Positions 28,265 through 37,478 of a DNA stretch of 64,000 nucleotides are shown here, piece after piece. The position numbers and the translations under genes are program-made. Each line of letters starts with the position of its first letter. The first letter of the stretch is position 1. The stretch is from Collinsella tanakaei (GTDB taxonomy: Bacteria; Actinomycetota; Coriobacteriia; Coriobacteriales; Coriobacteriaceae): NCBI RefSeq assembly GCF_016902615.1, contig NZ_JACJMB010000007.1, positions 1-64,000 of the forward strand, written 5' to 3'. Under the pieces are notes generated by a model. That model saw only the letters and a program-made list of their open reading frames with translations. It did no database searches and was not told the origin of the DNA.

Positions 28265-28840
28265 TCAGAGCCGCGCTGCCTCCTCGGCGATCTTTCTCGC
28301 CGCATCGCGCGTCTGCAGCAGCTCCCGCGAACGCTTCTGCAGGGCATCCACTTGGCTAGACAACAATACGGCGTCGACAATGCCCCACAGCGTGAGCATC
28401 GAGGCGATGGAGAACGCGAAGGCGCCGATGCTTCCGCGCGCGCGGGAGGACAGAAGCGCAACGATTGCTGCGACGAGCGCCATCGTGACCATAGTGCGGC
28501 GCCGCTCGCGCATGGTGCGCAGTTCCGCCACCACGGCCAGGCGCGCCGTCTCGGCAGCGTTGGCCCGGGCGGTCGCCTCGAAGACGATAGCGGATGGTGA
28601 AGCGGCAGATGCAGACGCGCGCCCCGCGGACCGGGATGTCGTTTTCGCACCCTTCAAAAGCACGCTGCGCGCCTCGTTGATGCTGCTCATCTGACGCTCG
28701 GCGCGCTCACGCAGGCGCTTGTTCGTACCGTATTTATCGGGATGGAGCATTTGGGCGAGCTCGCGATACGCCGTCGCGATCTCTTCGCGCGTGGCACCCG
28801 GTTCAAGGCCCAATACACGCAAGGCCTCGTCGCGCGTCAT
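28265..28840 (-). CDS. J-domain (DnaJ-like) membrane-anchored protein
   Basis: 191 aa. Residues 1-65 form a J domain with the catalytic HPD in LAQMLHPDKYGTNKR, expected to stimulate a DnaK-type ATPase. There is no Gly/Phe region or zinc finger, so it is a type III J protein. A basic Ser/Ala linker leads to a pair of hydrophobic segments (TMVTMALVAAIVALLS and IGAFAFSIASMLTLWGIVDAVLL). A C-terminal helix DALQKRSRELLQTRDAARKIAEEAARL could form a coiled coil. GAAGGAGG lies 7 nt before the ATG. It probably recruits Hsp70 to the membrane; the client is unknown. Confidence 0.85.
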   Translation of the reverse strand: MTRDEALRVLGLEPGATREEIATAYRELAQMLHPDKYGTNKRLRERAERQMSSINEARSVLLKGAKTTSRSAGRASASAASPSAIVFEATARANAAETARLAVVAELRTMRERRRTMVTMALVAAIVALLSSRARGSIGAFAFSIASMLTLWGIVDAVLLSSQVDALQKRSRELLQTRDAARKIAEEAARL

Positions 28841-28890
28841 GCACCGTCCTCCTTCGGAATGCGGCGCCATCGCGCCGCGGACTGACTCGA

Positions 28891-28950
28891 TATGCGAAAG
28901 GCCCCCGTCGCCGGGGGCCCTCACGTCAACAGGTGGACCGTCAGGGGTTC
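28891..28950. repeat. 60-bp direct repeat, copy A (detached tRNA-Lys 3' end plus terminator)
   Basis: Identical over 60 bp to 29075-29134. That second copy contains the last 17 bases of tRNA-Lys (from the T loop TTC to the acceptor end) and the tRNA terminator. Copy A has no tRNA body. The 124 bp between copies (28951-29074) are extremely GC-rich and end in a T-arm-like GGGTTCGAACCCCC. It looks like an att-type duplication. Confidence 0.8.
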
Positions 28951-29074
28951 CGGTCCGCCTCGCGGCGTCCCGCCCCGCTTCGGCCGCCTGCGGCGCCCTC
29001 GCGCGCTGCGCGGCCGGCGCCCCCGCGCCGGCTCGCTCCGCGCCCTCCCGGGTTCGAACCCCCAGGGCGGCGCC

Positions 29075-29134
29075 TATGCGAAAGGCCCCCGTCGCCGGGG
29101 GCCCTCACGTCAACAGGTGGACCGTCAGGGGTTC
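29075..29134. repeat. 60-bp direct repeat, copy B (overlaps tRNA-Lys 3' end)
   Basis: The partner of 28891-28950, shifted by exactly 184 bp. It carries the GGCCCCC/GGGGGCC hairpin that terminates tRNA-Lys and the 3' part of the tRNA. Confidence 0.85.
29078..29108 (-). terminator. Terminator of tRNA-Lys
   Basis: On the minus strand, GGGCCCCCGGCGACGGGGGCC followed by TTTCG. A second identical copy lies in the 60-bp repeat at 28891-28950. Confidence 0.7.
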
Positions 29135-29190
29135 GAACCCTGGGCCTTGGGATTAAAAGTCCCCTGCTCTGCCAGCTGAGCTAACGGTCC
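29118..29190 (-). tRNA. tRNA-Lys (UUU), CCA not encoded
   Basis: Acceptor GGACCGT pairs with ACGGTCC, discriminator A. The anticodon loop ACTTTTAAT gives UUU. D-arm AGCTCAGCTGGCAGAGC, T-arm CAGGGTTCGAACCCTG. The genome continues CCT, so CCA is added after transcription. A -10 (TACAAT) lies about 10 bp upstream on the minus strand. Confidence 0.95.
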
Positions 29191-29314
29191 GCGTTTCGCA
29201 TTGTACCACGCCCGGCGCGCAGACGGCTTCACAGCAGCGTCAACACATGTCGCATGCGTCTCGCACGCCAATCTCAACGCCGCGTTCATTGCACAAGCGC
29301 CGGTATCGCTTCCG

Positions 29315-30772
29315 CTACGCCGCGGCAACCTCCTCCGGCTTCACGAACAGATTCGTGATGATAAAACCTCCCGCGTAGCTCAGCACGAGCCCGATGCCGT
29401 AGAACACCATGGACATCACAGGGTCGTTTACCGGACTTGCCGTCATGACCGGAAATGCAAGTACGCCGGACGGACCCCAAGTGGTCGACGCAACCTGCAT
29501 TACCATAACGAACGCGCCGCCGAAGCCCGCACCAAGACCGGCTGTGATGAACGGCTTGCCCATGGGAAGGGTGACGCCATAGATAAGCGGCTCGCCCACG
29601 CCAAGAATGCCAGCGGGCAGCGCGCCGTCGATCACCGAGCAGATGCGCTGGTTGCCGACCTTCTTCGCCTTGAGATAAATCGCGATCGCCGCACCAACCT
29701 GACCGGCACCGGCCATCGCAAGCGCCGGATACAGCGTCACGTAGCCGAAGGTCTCAAGCTGCACGGTGTAGAGCGCCACAAGTCCGTGATGCATGCCCAT
29801 GGCCACCATAGGCAGGAACAGCAGGGCGGAAATATAACCCGCAATCACGCGCACGATCGGGTTCGCGCTCATGGCAACCTGCTGCACGATCCACACCAGA
29901 CCGGTGGAAATGAAGCCGGTAGCCGGCATGACGATGAAGACGTAGGGGATCACGGTCACGATGAGCGTAAGCAGCGGCGTGAACACGATGTCGATGTTGT
30001 CGGGCATCTTCGAACGGATAGCCTTCTCGATCTTGACCATGAACCAGACGCCGATGATCACCGCGAGCACACCGCCGCGACCGGCACGCAGAATCGCGTC
30101 GAGCGGCTGGGCATCGTTATAGAGACCGACAAGCTGCGAGATCGCATCGATGCCGGAAAGCGACGTGATCATGCCCAGCATGCCACCGAGAATCGGCGTG
30201 CCGCCGAAGCGCTCTGCCGCGCGGTAGCCCGCCCATGCGGTGATGTAGGTCATGAACGCCTGGTTGATGAGCGTGAGCAGGTTGTACACCACGCCCCAGA
30301 ACGTATCTTCCGCATACCCCGGCACGAGCTGCGTCAGCAGGGTCGCAAATCCCGAGCACAGGCCCGCGGCGATGACGCCGGGAATCAGGGGCACGAAGAT
30401 CTCGCCGAACGTCTTCAGCATGCCCTTGATCTTGCCCTGCTTCTGGCCCGCCTTCATCGCGGCCTTGTTCGCCTGCCAGTCGCCGTCGACTGAGGTTCCC
30501 CCGCCGCTCTCGGCGGACACGGGGATGCCCATGGCGGCGCAGATGTCCGCGCATTTGCGGCACTTACCCGGGCCGATGACGATCTCGATATAGCCGGGTT
30601 TGTCATGAACGATACCGAGAACGCCCTCGACGTTCTTCAGCCCCTCATCGTCGATTTTGCTGTCATCCGCCACGTGGATGCGCAGCCGCGTCATGCAGTT
30701 CGTGGCCGCCGTCACGTTGTCGCGGCCGCCCATCCTCTCGAAACACGCCTGTACGAGCTCTTCATTCGTCAT
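29315..30772 (-). CDS. murP: PTS EIIBC, N-acetylmuramic acid type
   Basis: A 485-aa membrane phosphotransferase of the glucose/sucrose superfamily. The EIIB domain (1-90) has the phosphorylated Cys26 in NCMTRLRIHV. The EIIC domain (about 120-470) has ten or so helices, with GGTPILGGMLGMITS and the GVGEPLIYGVTLPMGKPF signature near the C-terminus. There is no EIIA domain, so the phosphate must come from a separate glucose-type EIIA, as for E. coli MurP. It is the third gene after murR and murQ, which makes MurNAc (imported as MurNAc-6-P) the likely sugar. AAAGGAG lies 9 nt before the ATG. Confidence 0.87.
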   Translation of the reverse strand: MTNEELVQACFERMGGRDNVTAATNCMTRLRIHVADDSKIDDEGLKNVEGVLGIVHDKPGYIEIVIGPGKCRKCADICAAMGIPVSAESGGGTSVDGDWQANKAAMKAGQKQGKIKGMLKTFGEIFVPLIPGVIAAGLCSGFATLLTQLVPGYAEDTFWGVVYNLLTLINQAFMTYITAWAGYRAAERFGGTPILGGMLGMITSLSGIDAISQLVGLYNDAQPLDAILRAGRGGVLAVIIGVWFMVKIEKAIRSKMPDNIDIVFTPLLTLIVTVIPYVFIVMPATGFISTGLVWIVQQVAMSANPIVRVIAGYISALLFLPMVAMGMHHGLVALYTVQLETFGYVTLYPALAMAGAGQVGAAIAIYLKAKKVGNQRICSVIDGALPAGILGVGEPLIYGVTLPMGKPFITAGLGAGFGGAFVMVMQVASTTWGPSGVLAFPVMTASPVNDPVMSMVFYGIGLVLSYAGGFIITNLFVKPEEVAAA

Positions 30773-30809
30773 TGGTGTCGCTCCTTTCCGCTATGCATCA
30801 ATACGAGTG

Positions 30810-31712
30810 CTATACATTCCGTACGATGGCGGCACGCACATGGCCGTCCGCCGCTGCGAGCGCTCTTTGTGCCTCGTCTGCCGTCTGGTTGTTGAGAATC
30901 ATCACGATGGCCGTCTTCACGTGCCCGCCAGCTGCTTCGAGCGCCGAAATGGCCTCTTCGCGTGTGCATCCGGTCGCGTCCATGCAGATGTTCTGGCCGC
31001 GAACCACCAGCTTTTCATTCGTCTGCTGCACATCGACCATCAGGTTCTGGTACACCTTGCCGCACCCCACCATGCTGCCGGTCGAGATCATGTTGAGCAC
31101 GAGCTTCTGCGCGGTGCCCGCCTTGAGCCTCGTCGAGCCCGTCAAGACCTCCGGCCCGCAAACCGGCTCGATCGCGAGCTCGGCATGGGCGCCAATCACC
31201 GAACCCTTGTTGCAAGCGATGGCGACGGTGTGGCAGCCGACCTCGCGGGCGTAGTCGAGCGCGGCGGCGACATAGGGTGTGCGTCCGCTTGCCGCAATAC
31301 CGACAACTGTGTCGCGTGCGGAGATTCCGATGCCCTTCAGATCGTCAACGCCGAGGGCCTGACTGTCCTCAGCGCCTTCAACGGCGCACACGAATGCGCC
31401 GGTGCCGCCGGCCATCAGACCAACAACGGTATCGGGAGACACGCCGAACGTCGGGGGGCACTCGACGGCATCGAGCACGCCGAGCCGCCCGCTCGTACCA
31501 GCGCCCATATACACGATGCGCCCGCCCGCGCGCAGGCTTTCGGTCGCCCACTCGATCGCCTGCGCGATATGGGGCAGCTCCGCATGAATCGCCTCGATGA
31601 CATGCGCATCCTCGCGATTCATCACCTGCGCGATCTCGAGCGGGCTCATCTCGTCCAGATTCATGGTGTCGGGATTGCGTGACTCGGTGGTCAGCTGCGA
31701 CAGGTCAAGCAT
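30810..31712 (-). CDS. murQ: N-acetylmuramic acid 6-phosphate etherase
   Basis: A 300-aa cytosolic SIS-domain lyase that cleaves D-lactate from MurNAc-6-P to give GlcNAc-6-P, part of cell-wall recycling. Hallmarks are the N-terminal [20 protein letters not shown] and the SIS phosphate loop [46 protein letters not shown] and a C-terminal UBA-like helical part follow. The length matches the usual 298-303 aa. The ATG at 31712 follows AAAGGA by 9 nt and overlaps the end of murR by 8 bp. The longer frame upstream is just murR read in another frame. Confidence 0.95.
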   Translation of the reverse strand: MLDLSQLTTESRNPDTMNLDEMSPLEIAQVMNREDAHVIEAIHAELPHIAQAIEWATESLRAGGRIVYMGAGTSGRLGVLDAVECPPTFGVSPDTVVGLMAGGTGAFVCAVEGAEDSQALGVDDLKGIGISARDTVVGIAASGRTPYVAAALDYAREVGCHTVAIACNKGSVIGAHAELAIEPVCGPEVLTGSTRLKAGTAQKLVLNMISTGSMVGCGKVYQNLMVDVQQTNEKLVVRGQNICMDATGCTREEAISALEAAGGHVKTAIVMILNNQTADEAQRALAAADGHVRAAIVRNV

Positions 31713-32607
31713 CTTCGGATTTCCTTTCCAACCCGGCCGCACCGCGGCGCTTCTCCGGATCTTCCTTGACGGTGTAGTTGCGGGTGATGATGTCCGCGCA
31801 TTGCTCGTAGTTCCGCGCGACATAGACCGCATACAGCGCATCGACGACGAACAGCTGCGACATGCGCGACCCCATGGCTCCACTGCGCACGAGCGGCTCG
31901 CTTGCCGCGATGCCGAGCACGTAGTCGACGTGGCGTGCGAGACCCGCATCGTTGCCCATGCGCGTGATGGCGATGACCGGGGCACCGCGGCGATGCGCGC
32001 AGCGAGCGCATTCGATCATCTCGTCGGTAAATCCCGAGTAGCTGACCACGATCGCCAGGTCATCAGCGTGCATGTTGCGCGCACAGAGCCACTGGTTGTG
32101 CCAGTCGTCGTACACATGGCACTCCTTGTCGACCCGCGTGAGCTTCATCTCCAAATCGTGCGCCACGAGCAGGGACGCTCCGATACCGAACACATCGACC
32201 ACACGGCACGAACCGATAAGGTCGGCGCAGGTACTGAGCGTCACTATATCGAGCAGACGGCTCGTCGCCTCGATGGACAGCACGTCGCCCTGCACCACCT
32301 TGTCAACGATCTCGCCCACACTGTCGGCAGGGTCGATCTCCCGCAGGGCGATGTCGGAGCGCTCCTGCATGGCGGCGAATTCGTACACCAGCTCGCGCTG
32401 GAAGCCCTTATACCCATCGCACCCGAGCTTGCGGCAGAACCGCACGACTGCTGAAGGCGATGTGTAGGTCTGCTCGGCAAGCTCCCGGATGCTCATCGAA
32501 AGCACCCGCTGCGGATCCGCTTGAACGAATTGGATGATATTTCGCTCGGATGGGCTCGCGTAAGGCTTCTGCTCCTTGAGCCTGAGCAACAAACCGCTCG
32601 TCATCAT
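31705..32607 (-). CDS. murR: RpiR/MurR-family regulator of the MurNAc operon
   Basis: A 300-aa regulator with an N-terminal RpiR HTH (about 1-80, [37 protein letters not shown]) and a C-terminal SIS sugar-phosphate domain (about 125-265, [37 protein letters not shown]). It is first in a tight operon with murQ and murP, and would bind MurNAc-6-P or GlcNAc-6-P to relieve repression or to activate. The ATG at 32607 lies 7 nt after GGGAGGAG. The C-terminus is basic and overlaps murQ. The name follows the context; the family itself is clear. Confidence 0.85.
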   Translation of the reverse strand: MMTSGLLLRLKEQKPYASPSERNIIQFVQADPQRVLSMSIRELAEQTYTSPSAVVRFCRKLGCDGYKGFQRELVYEFAAMQERSDIALREIDPADSVGEIVDKVVQGDVLSIEATSRLLDIVTLSTCADLIGSCRVVDVFGIGASLLVAHDLEMKLTRVDKECHVYDDWHNQWLCARNMHADDLAIVVSYSGFTDEMIECARCAHRRGAPVIAITRMGNDAGLARHVDYVLGIAASEPLVRSGAMGSRMSQLFVVDALYAVYVARNYEQCADIITRNYTVKEDPEKRRGAAGLERKSEDA

Positions 32608-32678
32608 ACTCGTGCTCCTCCCGTCACCTCGCATTACACCGCAGCGATGCTCTTTGGTCACCGCTGGAGCAAAGATAT

Positions 32679-32691
32679 GAAACTTTGTTCC
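32679..32691. promoter_or_regulatory. Possible MurR operator
   Basis: Imperfect palindrome GAAAC-TTT-GTTCC, 72 bp upstream of murR in an otherwise featureless leader. RpiR sites are often short palindromes of this kind. Low certainty. Confidence 0.25.
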
Positions 32692-32764
32692 GCTTCTTGG
32701 TGCAAAACATCCCGCCTGTGGTGGGGTTCGAACCGTTCAGCCCAAACGAGGTATACCCGCGACA

Positions 32765-32807
32765 CAAAAAACGGCGCTCCCGCCCCTCAGATGAGGCGGG
32801 ACCGCCG
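32765..32807 (-). terminator. Terminator of the M29 aminopeptidase gene
   Basis: On the minus strand, a long stem (CGGCG-GT-CCCGCC paired with GGCGGG-AG-CGCCG) followed by TTTTTTG. Confidence 0.88.
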
Positions 32808-32833
32808 ATGCCGATTCACGTGAGAGTTACGAC

Positions 32834-34114
32834 CTACTCCCAGCTCCACTGGCCGTTCACGAAGACCGGAACCTCGGTACCGTCTGCACAGATGCCCATG
32901 ATATCCAGGTCATCGGTGCCGATCATGAAATCGACGTGCGTGCTCGACGTGTTCACGCCGTGGGCGCGCAGCTCCTCGGGTGTCATGTCGTAGCCGCCCT
33001 CGTAGCATTCTGCGAACCCGATGCCGAGCGCCAGATGGCAGCTCGCGTTCTCGTCGTACAGCGTGTCGAAGAACAGCGTCTCGCTCTCGCGGATCGGCGT
33101 GTTCTTCGAGATGAGCGCAACCTCGCCCAGGCGCCGAGCGCCCTCGTCCGTCTCGAGAATGCTCGTGAGCGTGTCCTTGCCGACCACGGCGTCGTACTCC
33201 ACGACCTTGCCTCCCTCGAAGCGCAGCCAGAAGCCGTCTACGCGGTTGCCATGGTGGATAAGCGGCAGCGCCGAGTGCACGATGCCCTCGACATGCTCGC
33301 AATCAGGCGAGGTGAAGACCTCCTCGGTCGGGATGTTGGGGAAGAACGGATGGCCGTCGGGCGTCTCGCCGCAGCCGCCTGCCCACAGGTGCTTATCGGT
33401 CAGTCCGACCGTGAGGTCCGTGCCGTTCTCGGCGGTATAGTGCAGGGCCACGAAATGGTTCTCGTTCAAGAAGCGCAGATTCTTCTCGAACGTCGCGTTG
33501 TGCAGGTCCCAATCGCTTTCCGGATCGTCTCCGTCGGCGCGGGCGACCGAGAGGATCGCGCGCCACAGGCGATACATCGCGACCTCGGTCGGAACGTCGG
33601 GATACACGTGCTCAGCCCATGCGGGAACGGGAGCGCCGGCAATGCACCACGGATTGATGTTGAAGTCGAGTCCGCGACGGAACGCACGGCACTGGGTGTT
33701 GCGCGCCTTGGATGCGGCGGCGGGTTTCGCAGGATCGATACCGCGCAGGGCCTCGGGGTCGGAGCCCTCGACGAACACGAAGCACGCGCCCGCCTCGGCG
33801 AGGGAATCGAGTTGGATGCGCTGCCACTCGGGCGTCTGCTCGAAATAGGAGGTCTCAACATGCTCGTAGGTGAGCCGCGTGACGCAATCGTCGGACCAGA
33901 TGACCGTCACGTGGCCGGCGCCCGCCTCGTATCCGTGCTTCACCAGCATGCGCACGAACTCACTCGTATCGACCGGCGCCTGGATGACGAGCTCCTGACC
34001 GGGCTTGATGTTGACGCCGGTCCTGACGACCAACCGGGCATACCTGTCGATCTGTGGCATGAGGGCCCTGATGCCCTCGCGCGCCTCCTGGGCAGTCATC
34101 TCGGCTCTCTCCAT
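32834..34114 (-). CDS. M29-family (AmpS/PepS-like) metalloaminopeptidase
   Basis: A 426-aa cytosolic dimeric aminopeptidase of family M29, which needs two divalent metals. The N-terminal domain has RYARLVVRTGVNIKPGQELVI. The metal-binding part shows NIPTEEVFTSPDCEHVEG (Glu ligand), FEGGKVVEYDAVVGKD, and LGEVALISKNTPIRES (Glu). HLALGIGFAECYEGG, NTSSTHVDFMIGTDDLDI and a final GEW-like GQWSWE follow. The length matches the family (410-420). Two ATGs, 34114 and 34099, are possible. A Gly/Ala-rich GGAGAG lies at different distances from each, and the second is better spaced. It is monocistronic with its own terminator and likely works in peptide use. Confidence 0.9.
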   Translation of the reverse strand: MERAEMTAQEAREGIRALMPQIDRYARLVVRTGVNIKPGQELVIQAPVDTSEFVRMLVKHGYEAGAGHVTVIWSDDCVTRLTYEHVETSYFEQTPEWQRIQLDSLAEAGACFVFVEGSDPEALRGIDPAKPAAASKARNTQCRAFRRGLDFNINPWCIAGAPVPAWAEHVYPDVPTEVAMYRLWRAILSVARADGDDPESDWDLHNATFEKNLRFLNENHFVALHYTAENGTDLTVGLTDKHLWAGGCGETPDGHPFFPNIPTEEVFTSPDCEHVEGIVHSALPLIHHGNRVDGFWLRFEGGKVVEYDAVVGKDTLTSILETDEGARRLGEVALISKNTPIRESETLFFDTLYDENASCHLALGIGFAECYEGGYDMTPEELRAHGVNTSSTHVDFMIGTDDLDIMGICADGTEVPVFVNGQWSWE

Positions 34115-34266
34115 GTCTCTCCAATCTTACGGAAACCTCTGGCAGAAGGGCTTCCCTCTACACATATGGGGCGCGCCGCCGTATGCGACACGCCCCGTAG
34201 CCATCATATGCATGCGCGAGCGGTTCCACACGCGCATGAGTCTGTGCGCCACAGCGTCGCGCGGCG

Positions 34267-34881
34267 TTACTTCTTCTTGCTCTTGCGCTTCGCTTCGCGC
34301 TCCTCGCGCTTGGCGCGGGCGGCCGCGGCGGTCTCCTCGAGCAGCGCGTCGATCTTGGCGTCGGACATGCCCTCGGCCCGACGACGGGCATCGTTGCGCA
34401 GCGGGCGGATCTTCACCAGGTCGTAGATGAACGCGGCAATGATGCACACGTAGGCCACGACCAGACCGCCGATCTGGATCGGCGTGGAAAGCTCCGTGCT
34501 GCCCGCCGGCAGACCGAGCAGGACGATCCACACGAACACGCTCGCGATGACGCCGAGCACCAGCAGACCCCAGAACACGCGGCGATGCTTACCGTAATCG
34601 GGCTCGCTTTTCAGCAGCTCGTTCGAGGCCGTGTAGATGCGATCCTCCTTGAGGCGCAGCTCGCGCTTGCGGGCGCGCTTCTCCTCGCGCGAAAGACCGG
34701 CGAGGGACTCGCCGCGCTCGGCCTGCTTGCGCTTTTCCTTTGCTGAGGCGGGGACCACACGAACCGAAGCGGCGGCGGCGCGGGCGGGCTTGGCGGATGC
34801 GGCGGACTTGCGGGTGAAGCCGGTCATCTCGCCCTGCTGCTGCGCCTGGCTTCGCTTGTTCATAGGGTTGCGGGTACTCAC
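34267..34881 (-). CDS. Small two-helix membrane protein, basic, function unknown
   Basis: 204 aa. A lysine/arginine/alanine-rich N-terminal 95 residues (KEKRKQAERGESLAGLSREEKRARKRELRL) precede two membrane helices (FWGLLVLGVIASVFVWIVLLG and IGGLVVAYVCIIAAFIYDLV). A charged C-terminal helix ends in KKK. Both ends are probably cytosolic. It starts with GTG directly at the purC stop, so it is translationally coupled to purC. No known family is recognised. The sequence composition is that of a real gene, with good codon bias and no other frame that fits. Confidence 0.75.
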   Translation of the reverse strand: MSTRNPMNKRSQAQQQGEMTGFTRKSAASAKPARAAAASVRVVPASAKEKRKQAERGESLAGLSREEKRARKRELRLKEDRIYTASNELLKSEPDYGKHRRVFWGLLVLGVIASVFVWIVLLGLPAGSTELSTPIQIGGLVVAYVCIIAAFIYDLVKIRPLRNDARRRAEGMSDAKIDALLEETAAAARAKREEREAKRKSKKK

Positions 34882-35769
34882 TTACTTGTTCTCCTTCATG
34901 GATTCAAACTTGGTGCCCGTGAGCATCTCGTAGGCCTCGCGGTAGCGGGCCGACGTGCCCTCGATGACGTCTGCGGGCAGGTGCGGCGCGTCGCCGGTCA
35001 TATCCCAGTTGGCGAGCAGCCAGTTGCGCACGTACTGCTTGTCGTAGCTGTCCTGGACCTTGCCCTCCTCATAGGTGTCGGCGGGCCAGAAGCGGCTCGA
35101 ATCGGGCGTCAGGCACTCGTCGATGAGGGTGACCTTGCCGTCGATGATGCCGAACTCGAACTTCGTGTCGGCGATGATGATGCCGCGGGTCGCCGCGTAA
35201 TCGGCGGCGGCGGTGTAGATCTTGAGCGAAAGATCGCGGATCTGCGAGGCGATATCGGTGCCCACGATGTCGCAGCAGCGCTCGTAGGAGATATTCTCGT
35301 CGTGATCGCCCAGGTCGGCCTTCGTGGAAGGCGTGAACAGCGGCTCGGGCAGCTTCGAGGCCTCGGTCAGGCCCGCGGGCAGCTTGATGCCGCAGACGGT
35401 GCCGTCCGCATCGTAGGTCTTCTTGCCGCTACCGGTCAGGTAGCCGCGCACGATGCACTCGATCTTGATGGGATCGGCTTTCTTGACCAGCATGGCGCGA
35501 CCCGCCAGGTAATCACGGTACTCGGCGAACTCGGCAGGGAAATCGTCCACGTCGATGGAGACGAGATGGTTCGGCACGATATCGGCGAACTTGTCGAACC
35601 AGAACGCGGAGATGCGGTTCAGGACCTCGCCCTTGAAGGGGATCTCGTCGGGAAGGATGTAATCGAAGGCCGAGATGCGGTCGGACACGACCATCAGCAG
35701 GTTGTCGCCCGCATCGTAGATATCACGAACCTTGCCCTTGGAATCCGGACGACGCTCGATCGAAGTCAC
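34882..35769 (-). CDS. purC: Phosphoribosylaminoimidazole-succinocarboxamide synthase
   Basis: A 295-aa purine biosynthesis enzyme (SAICAR synthetase, ATP-dependent). Marker segments are KGKVRDIYDAGDNLLMVVSDRISAFD at the start, ECIVRGYLTGSGKKTY, FTPSTKADLGDHDENI, IIIADTKFEFGIIDG and LIDECLTPDSSRFWP. GTG at 35769 follows TGAGGAG by 9 nt and fits the family N-terminus; an ATG 13 codons earlier would add a poor extension. It is coupled downstream to the small membrane protein gene. purB lies 15 kb away on the same strand. Confidence 0.96.
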   Translation of the reverse strand: MTSIERRPDSKGKVRDIYDAGDNLLMVVSDRISAFDYILPDEIPFKGEVLNRISAFWFDKFADIVPNHLVSIDVDDFPAEFAEYRDYLAGRAMLVKKADPIKIECIVRGYLTGSGKKTYDADGTVCGIKLPAGLTEASKLPEPLFTPSTKADLGDHDENISYERCCDIVGTDIASQIRDLSLKIYTAAADYAATRGIIIADTKFEFGIIDGKVTLIDECLTPDSSRFWPADTYEEGKVQDSYDKQYVRNWLLANWDMTGDAPHLPADVIEGTSARYREAYEMLTGTKFESMKENK

Positions 35770-35837
35770 GTTGGTCAACTCCTCACATAGACGGGTTATG
35801 GCACGCATACGCGTGGTCCGCCCGATAGCGGAACGGC

Positions 35838-35867
35838 AGCGGCGGGAAGCGCAAGCTCCCCGCCGCT
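35838..35867. terminator. GC-rich hairpin downstream of the histidine kinase gene
   Basis: Stem AGCGGCGGG-AGC with GCT-CCCGCCGCT, about 30 bp after the kinase stop, without a T run. It is a weak terminator or an RNA 3'-end structure. Confidence 0.4.
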
Positions 35868-35888
35868 CCTTCACCGTATCGCGGCAGA

Positions 35889-37478
35889 CTAGTGTTTCAT
35901 TGTAGTAGATGGCGCTTCGAGTGCATGCTCACGCGGCAGATGAATCGTAAAAGTCGTACCCTTTCCAAGTTCCGACTCCACGGAGATAAACCCGTGATGA
36001 CGCTCGACGATCTGCTTCGTCACAGCGAGGCCGACACCCAGGCCACCCGCCTCGCGCGCGCGGCTCGCATCGGCGCGCCAGAAGCGGCCGAAGATGCGGG
36101 ACAGGTCCTCCTTGGCGATACCGATACCCGTATCGGCCACCGAGATCAGCACGTTTTTACGGTCGAGCGCAACCGTGGCGACCACCCAGCCGCCCTCGGG
36201 TGTGTAGCGCATGGCATTGGAGAGCAGGTTGATGATCGCCTGTGTGATCATGTCCGGATCGACCTCGATGGTGGCGCCGCGCCCGGCGGTCTCGTCGGCA
36301 AAGCGCAGACGCAGGTCGCGCTGGACGAACAGCTGCTCCTGGGCGTTCACGACGTTGCGCGCGAGCGCCACGATGTCGACCTTCTCGAGGTTGAGCGGCG
36401 CAGTGCGGTTCTCCATGCGCGACAGCTCGAGCATCTGCTGCACCAGGCGGGCCAGACGGCGCGTCTCGGAGGCGACGGTCTCGAGGTGCTCGGAGTCGGT
36501 GGGGTAGACGCCGTCCTGCATGGCCTCGACCGTGGCGAGCATGGCCATCAGCGGGGTGCGCAGCTCGTGGGCCACATCGGAGGTCAGACGGCGCTCGTGC
36601 TTGAGGTCCTTCTCGAGCGAAGTCGCCATCTCGTCGAACGTCTCGCCGAGTTGATCGATCTCGTCGTCGCCGCGCAGCTCGGTACGGGCGGACAGGTCTC
36701 CGTCGCGAATCTGTTTGGCCGTGCTCGTGATGCGGCGGATGGGATTCGTGAGCATACGCGAGACGAGCAGGCCGATCAGCAGTGCGATGGCCACGGCGAC
36801 GAACGCCGCGATGATCATGGCGTTGAACGTGCGGTCGCGAAACATCGTGTCCGCCTTGGTGAGCAGCACGTCGCTGCCCATGACCCACAGGTTCACCTTG
36901 CCCACGATCCTGCCGTCGGAGGTGACGATCGGCTCGGTGACGGCCCCTTCGGAATCGATCGGCGCGGTGGACACCAGGCTGTGGGCCTGCTTCGACCACT
37001 CCTTGTCCCCCTCATCCGACTCCTCCTGGGAGCCGGCGCTTTCCTTCAGGCGCTTGAGCTCGGCAGCCACCGGCGCTGCGGGCCAGGTGTCATCGTAGAG
37101 AATCGTCCCGTCGACATCCACCACCTGTAGACCGATATCGCTCGAAGAAATGGTCGAATCGGCGAGCGACGCCAAATCCGACAGGCTCCACGAACCGCTC
37201 GACTCATACATGTTGGCAAGCTTCTGCGCCGTGAGCTGGGCAATCTCGGTCACATTCGAGCGCGTGTACTCGGAGAACACGCCGCTCCACACCACCGAGA
37301 CGACGCACACCATGATGAGCACCGTCATGAGGGAGGTCAGCGCGAACGAGAGCGCCATGCGCGTGCCGTAGCTCATGCGGCCTCGAGAATCGGAACGAGG
37401 CGTGTTCCAGCTCGCGCGGGAACTCGCCTCGGAATCCTGCTTATTCTTCTGTTCGGTAACCAAACGTGCCGGAAGCAT
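35889..37478 (-). CDS. Sensor histidine kinase
   Basis: A 529-aa membrane histidine kinase. A cytosolic N-tail is followed by helix 1 (MALSFALTSLMTVLIMVCVVSVVW), an extracytosolic sensor of about 150 residues rich in Ser/Asp/Glu, helix 2 (NAMIIAAFVAVAIALLIGLLV) and a HAMP domain (NPIRRITSTAKQIRDGD). The HisKA box is LTSDVAHELRTPLMAML (His near 302). The ATPase has N box INLLSNAMRYTPEGG, G1 VADTGIGIAKEDL and G2 EAGGLGVGLAVTK. The start overlaps the regulator stop as TAATG, so the two are coupled. An OmpR-type partner is upstream. The stimulus is unknown. Confidence 0.93.
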   Translation of the reverse strand: MLPARLVTEQKNKQDSEASSRASWNTPRSDSRGRMSYGTRMALSFALTSLMTVLIMVCVVSVVWSGVFSEYTRSNVTEIAQLTAQKLANMYESSGSWSLSDLASLADSTISSSDIGLQVVDVDGTILYDDTWPAAPVAAELKRLKESAGSQEESDEGDKEWSKQAHSLVSTAPIDSEGAVTEPIVTSDGRIVGKVNLWVMGSDVLLTKADTMFRDRTFNAMIIAAFVAVAIALLIGLLVSRMLTNPIRRITSTAKQIRDGDLSARTELRGDDEIDQLGETFDEMATSLEKDLKHERRLTSDVAHELRTPLMAMLATVEAMQDGVYPTDSEHLETVASETRRLARLVQQMLELSRMENRTAPLNLEKVDIVALARNVVNAQEQLFVQRDLRLRFADETAGRGATIEVDPDMITQAIINLLSNAMRYTPEGGWVVATVALDRKNVLISVADTGIGIAKEDLSRIFGRFWRADASRAREAGGLGVGLAVTKQIVERHHGFISVESELGKGTTFTIHLPREHALEAPSTTMKH

